Shown piece after piece: positions 60,941 through 64,000 of a DNA stretch of 64,000 nucleotides. This DNA comes from Gemella haemolysans (GTDB lineage Bacteria; Bacillota; Bacilli; Staphylococcales; Gemellaceae). Made by a program: the position numbers and the translations under genes. The first letter of the stretch is position 1. Each line of letters begins with the position of its first letter. The stretch spans positions 1,775,001-1,839,000 of the forward strand of contig NZ_CP050965.1 in assembly GCF_012273215.1 (NCBI RefSeq), written 5' to 3'. The notes under the pieces were generated by a model that did not search any database, was not told where the DNA came from, and saw only the letters and a program-made list of their open reading frames with translations.

Positions 60941-61405
60941 ATGGCAAACAAACATAATAGTTTATCGCATACAAAGTGGTTATGTAAATACCATATTGTA
61001 TTTACCCCTAAGTATAGACGAAAAATAGAATTTAATCAATACAAACGAGATATAGTAGATATAATAAAAAGGTTATGTAAGTATAAAGGAGTGGAAATAA
61101 TAGAAGGACATATAATGCCAGATCATATACATTTGCAGTTATCAATACCACCGAAATATAGTGTATCAAGTTTTATGGGGTATTTGAAAGGAAAAAGTTC
61201 ACTCATAATATTTGATATGCATGCAAACTTGAAATATAAGTATGGGAATAGAAAATTTTGGGCAGAAGGATACTATGTAAGTACTGTAGGTTTGAATGAA
61301 AGTATAATAAGAAAATATATCAGAGAACAAGAAACTCATGACATTTCAATAGATAAATCGACAACAAAAGAATATACAAATCCATTTGGAAATAAGAAAA
61401 AGTAG
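60941..61405 (+). CDS. tnpA: IS200-family transposase TnpA
   Basis: 154 residues from ATG 60941 (an in-frame ATG at 60929 abuts the ribosome site and is unlikely). Y1 HUH nuclease: KYHIVFTPKYRRKIEF near the start, the HUH motif in MPDHIHLQLSIPPK, and the catalytic Tyr in IIRKYIREQE. It cuts and joins single-stranded DNA at the IS end hairpins. Full length and with intact motifs, so probably active. Sits in the gap between the giant surface protein and the YhgE-like gene. Confidence 0.93.
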   Translation: MANKHNSLSHTKWLCKYHIVFTPKYRRKIEFNQYKRDIVDIIKRLCKYKGVEIIEGHIMPDHIHLQLSIPPKYSVSSFMGYLKGKSSLIIFDMHANLKYKYGNRKFWAEGYYVSTVGLNESIIRKYIREQETHDISIDKSTTKEYTNPFGNKKK

Positions 61406-61517
61406 ATAAACCCGTTTAACGGGTAGCGGGCGTCAAAATACAATAGGGCTTAAACGAATGTGAAAGCCAGTGCCTTGAGGTGCGTGTTAGTAACAAAGGG
61501 TTATACCCGAAGAGAAA

Positions 61518-61539
61518 ACCACCCCTTTTCAGGGGTGGT
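61518..61539. terminator. IS200 right-end hairpin, also terminator for the YhgE-like gene
   Basis: ACCACCCC / GGGGTGGT stem; on the minus strand it follows the stop at 61551 and leads into TTTTCTCTTC. Confidence 0.65.
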
Positions 61540-61550
61540 CATTATTTTTG

Positions 61551-64000
61551 TTATTTTGCTAAATTCACAACAGTTTTATTATTCTTGTTGTAAGAGATGT
61601 AAGTAAGAGTTAAGAATATTATTCCTAAAACAACTAAGATTAATATAGAGTTGTTGTAAATTCCATCAGTTAAACCACCAAGAACAGCGTGGCGAACTGC
61701 CATGTCACCGTAGTAAACAGGTGTGAACGGAATTAATCCACTGTATAGAGAAGGTAACATTTCTTTAGGGAAAAGTGGTGTAGTTAGAACGAATTGTAAA
61801 GCTACAAATCCGATACTAATAGCATTACCAACTTTTCCGAACGTGTATGATAAGAAGTGTGTTATTATCATAAACACGATACCTGAAAGTATTAATCCGA
61901 AGAAGTACATTCCGAAGTTTTGTATTCTAAAGTCGAATAATAATTTCATCGCTACAACTTCGATAAGTGTAGCTAATACTGCGAATGTAGACATTGATGC
62001 AAGTCTCGAAGTGAATAGACTATTTGTTGACTCTCCGTATTCTGCTTTACGAGCTGGGAATAGGATGTTAAATGCCGCAGCTGCAATTAGAAGTCCGAAT
62101 ACTAAGAAGAATGGAGCCATTGCGTTTCCGTAGCTAGTTTCTTCTGAGATGTCGCTAATATTAGTTTTGATTGGGTTAGACATCATGTCTACATTTTTGT
62201 CTCCAGTTTTAGCTGCTGATAGTTTATCAGCTCCGCTAGAAAGTTTATCTGCTAATAAACCAGACCCATCTTTAGCTTTATCTAATCCTGCGATTAACTC
62301 AGGAGCTTTAGCTTGCATGATTGTAAGAGCGCTGTAAAGTTTATCAGATCCAGCTTTTGCAGTGTTAAGTCCGTTAAGTAGTTCCGGAGCTTTAGCTTGC
62401 ATAGCAGTAAGTCCGCCGTGAAGTTTGTTAGCTCCATCTTTAGCGCTATTAACTCCATTAATTAATTCTGGGGCTTTGGCTTGCATAGCAGCAAGTCCGT
62501 TAGAAAGTTTTTCAGAACCGTCTTTAGCAGTGTTAACTCCGCCTATTAATTCCGGAGCTTTAGCTTGCATTATTGTAAGAGCGCCAGAAAGTTTTTCAGA
62601 ACCAACTTTAGCGTTGATAAGTCCGTTAAGTAGTTCCGGAGCTTTAGCTTGCATAGCAGCTAAACCGTTAGAAAGTTTTTCAGAACCATCTTTAGCAGTG
62701 TTAACCCCGTTGATTAATTCTGGAGCTTTAGCTTGCATAGCAGCTAAACCATTAGAAAGTTTTTCAGAACCCACTTTCGCAGCATTAACTCCATTGATTA
62801 ATTCCGGAGCTTTAGCTTGCATAGCAGCTAAACCGTTAGAAAGTTTTTCAGACCCTTCTTTTGCAGCATTAACTCCATTGATTAATTCCGGAGCTTTAGC
62901 TTGCATAGCAGCTAAACCATTAGAAAGTTTTTCAGACCCTTCTTTAGCACTGTTAAGTCCGTTAAGTAGTTCTGGAGCTTTAGCTTGCATAGCAGCTAAA
63001 CCATTAGAAAGTTTTTCAGACCCTTCTTTAGCACTGTTAAGTCCGTTAAGTAGTTCTGGAGCTTTAGCTTTCATATCTGTTAGTCCTTGATATAATTTTT
63101 TACCACCGTTATCAAGTTCTTTAATACCGATACTTAATTCTGGAAGTTTAGCTTGAAGTTTGTTAAGTCCTGCATTGATTCTTGCATTTCCGTTAACTAA
63201 AGCATCGATTCCACCAGCTAATTCTGGAAGTTTTTCATGCATTATGCTGATACCACCACCTAGTTTATCGAATCCGGCTTGTAGTTCAGATCCTTTAGCT
63301 GCAAGTGTTCCAACACCTTGTGCTAGCTCACCTGTAGTCATTGATGTAGTAAGAGCACTTACACCGTTAGTGTAATTTGTTACACCATCTTTAAGTTTTG
63401 GAGTAGCATTAGCAAGTTGGTTTAGACCGTTTGCTAAGTCCCCTGTTGTTAGAGAAGATACTGTAGCATCTACTCCACCTTTATATTGATTGAATCCTGC
63501 CATAAGGGTAGGAGTTTTTTCATTCATTATTGTTAGTCCAGCTTTTAATTGACCACTACCAGCAGAAAGTTTACCAACAGCGTCTTTGATGCTAGAAAAA
63601 CCACTAATTGTTCCCTCAAGTTCAGAAGAAAGTGTATTTACATCGAATTTATCAAGTTGAGTTTGGATGTAGTTTAATCTTCCTACACGATATTTCATGC
63701 TTGAATATTTTGAGTTTGCGCTAGATACTGCTGAAGAAAGTTCAGCTTTAATCTGGCTATTGTTGTTACTGCTATTGTTTTGAACAGTAGTAGTTGGTTG
63801 AGCAGCAGGTGCTGGTGTAGCAGCAACATCGTTACGAGCGGCAGCAAGGATACTTGCTTTTTGCTCAGGTGTTAATTGCATTGATGATAATGTTTGCTCC
63901 AAGTTTGCAAAATTAGTGGCTGCAGGAGCTGGAGCAGGTGCTGCTGTAGTTGTAGTAGTCGTGGTAGATTGTGTTTCTATACGATCTACAAGAGCTTTTA
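61551..64000 (-). CDS. YhgE/Pip-like membrane protein (truncated by window edge)
   Basis: Open from the stop at 61551 to the right window edge (about 816 residues); the start is outside. From the N-terminal side: a Thr/Ala/Pro-rich stretch at ~63.8-64 kb, a helical region, nine identical-length 28-residue units (62298-63053, core AAMQAKAPELINGVN), and a C-terminal block of five to six membrane helices starting at PFFLVFGLLIAAAAFNILFP. This C-terminal part and the long coiled extracytoplasmic region fit the YhgE/Pip (phage infection protein)/EsaA-like group. Role in export or as phage receptor is not proven here. A frame beginning TTG at 63902 is not the real start. Confidence 0.8.
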   Translation of the reverse strand, partial: KALVDRIETQSTTTTTTTAAPAPAPAATNFANLEQTLSSMQLTPEQKASILAAARNDVAATPAPAAQPTTTVQNNSSNNNSQIKAELSSAVSSANSKYSSMKYRVGRLNYIQTQLDKFDVNTLSSELEGTISGFSSIKDAVGKLSAGSGQLKAGLTIMNEKTPTLMAGFNQYKGGVDATVSSLTTGDLANGLNQLANATPKLKDGVTNYTNGVSALTTSMTTGELAQGVGTLAAKGSELQAGFDKLGGGISIMHEKLPELAGGIDALVNGNARINAGLNKLQAKLPELSIGIKELDNGGKKLYQGLTDMKAKAPELLNGLNSAKEGSEKLSNGLAAMQAKAPELLNGLNSAKEGSEKLSNGLAAMQAKAPELINGVNAAKEGSEKLSNGLAAMQAKAPELINGVNAAKVGSEKLSNGLAAMQAKAPELINGVNTAKDGSEKLSNGLAAMQAKAPELLNGLINAKVGSEKLSGALTIMQAKAPELIGGVNTAKDGSEKLSNGLAAMQAKAPELINGVNSAKDGANKLHGGLTAMQAKAPELLNGLNTAKAGSDKLYSALTIMQAKAPELIAGLDKAKDGSGLLADKLSSGADKLSAAKTGDKNVDMMSNPIKTNISDISEETSYGNAMAPFFLVFGLLIAAAAFNILFPARKAEYGESTNSLFTSRLASMSTFAVLATLIEVVAMKLLFDFRIQNFGMYFFGLILSGIVFMIITHFLSYTFGKVGNAISIGFVALQFVLTTPLFPKEMLPSLYSGLIPFTPVYYGDMAVRHAVLGGLTDGIYNNSILILVVLGIIFLTLTYISYNKNNKTVVNLAK
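62298..63053 (-). repeat. 84-bp tandem repeat (nine units) in the YhgE-like gene
   Basis: Nine units of 28 codons, four heptads each, with core SEKLSNGLAAMQAKAPEL; units differ at a few positions (LLNGLN / LINGVN; LTIMQAK / LAAMQAK). Confidence 0.9.

Larger units (their letters stand above)
60826..61545 (+). mobile_element. IS200-type insertion sequence
   Basis: Left end hairpin ACCACCCGC-TAT-GCGGGTG (60831-60849), tnpA (60941-61405), right end hairpin ACCACCCC-TTTTC-GGGGTGGT (61518-61539). Ends are similar (AAAACCACCC at both sides) but not terminal inverted repeats, as expected for single-strand IS200/IS605 transposition. No tnpB. The 5' leader carries a long inverted repeat (60876-60933) that covers the ribosome site. 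Exact boundaries are estimates. Confidence 0.8.

Noticed and set aside
62149-63375. Plus-strand frames opposite the YhgE-like gene
   Set aside because: Repetitive antisense of the 84-bp units, no ribosome sites, low-complexity product.

Overview
The window is a low-GC Firmicute chromosome segment around the replication origin. The gene content (dnaA/dnaN beside rpmH-rnpA-jag, ccpA, a Met T-box, YSIRK-type surface proteins, CcdA/TlpA, a sialic acid locus) and the very AT-rich sequence fit Gemella or a close relative in the Bacillales. The genus is an inference from overall look, not from a database search. Genes mostly run away from oriC (about 5.3-7.4 kb): those to the left are on the minus strand, and the first ones to the right are on the plus strand.

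Layout. 1-4.1 kb: 5' part of ccpA, ldh and an MFS permease, all minus strand, followed by intergenic repeat copies. 4.1-9.5 kb: dnaN, dnaA, a bipartite oriC (DnaA boxes upstream of dnaA; a DnaA-trio unwinding element between dnaA and dnaN), rpmH, rnpA, khpB/jag and an orphan CheY-like receiver protein. 9.8-17 kb: mnmE, an exonuclease III, an unknown protein, a GNAT, a DUF3290/DUF421 membrane pair, a second GNAT, and metY behind a Met-type T-box. Five ParB parS-like 16-mers lie between 11 and 20 kb. 17.4-31.4 kb: fabZ, then a transport-rich block. This holds a BceRS-like two-component system, an ABC exporter, a BceAB-like ABC pair, a heterodimeric ABC exporter, and a TetR-controlled ABC-2 exporter with three palindromic operators.

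31.6-40.8 kb: a candidate small RNA; a mosaic in which mepB sits behind a duplicated and broken copy of the pspC promoter and 5' gene end; pspC; then a sialic acid catabolic locus. That locus has nanE, a GntR regulator and a ROK kinase on minus, and manA, nanA, a sodium/solute symporter and a degenerate AXE1-type esterase on plus. A 19-bp sequence shared by the gntR and nanA promoters is the likely operator, so sialic acid uptake, cleavage and ManNAc-6-P epimerisation are probably co-regulated.

40.9-48 kb: an extracytoplasmic thiol-disulfide pair (ccdA-tlpA), a LysM-NlpC/P60 wall hydrolase with a perfect WalR box, and a compact minus-strand cassette of DUF1659, DUF2922, YvrJ and a CHAP-SH3 hydrolase lacking a signal peptide. 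The cassette resembles a lysis module without any phage and is my best candidate for an undescribed system. Two paralogous membrane-anchored proteins and tmcAL follow. 48.5-60.6 kb: one 4033-residue surface protein with about 37 DUF1542-type repeats and an unusual LANTG anchor motif. 60.8-61.5 kb: an IS200-type element. 61.5-64 kb: a YhgE/Pip-like membrane protein with a 28-residue heptad array, cut by the window end. Dispersed structured repeats of about 170-180 bp occur in at least three intergenic regions. I saw no rRNA, tRNA or CRISPR.
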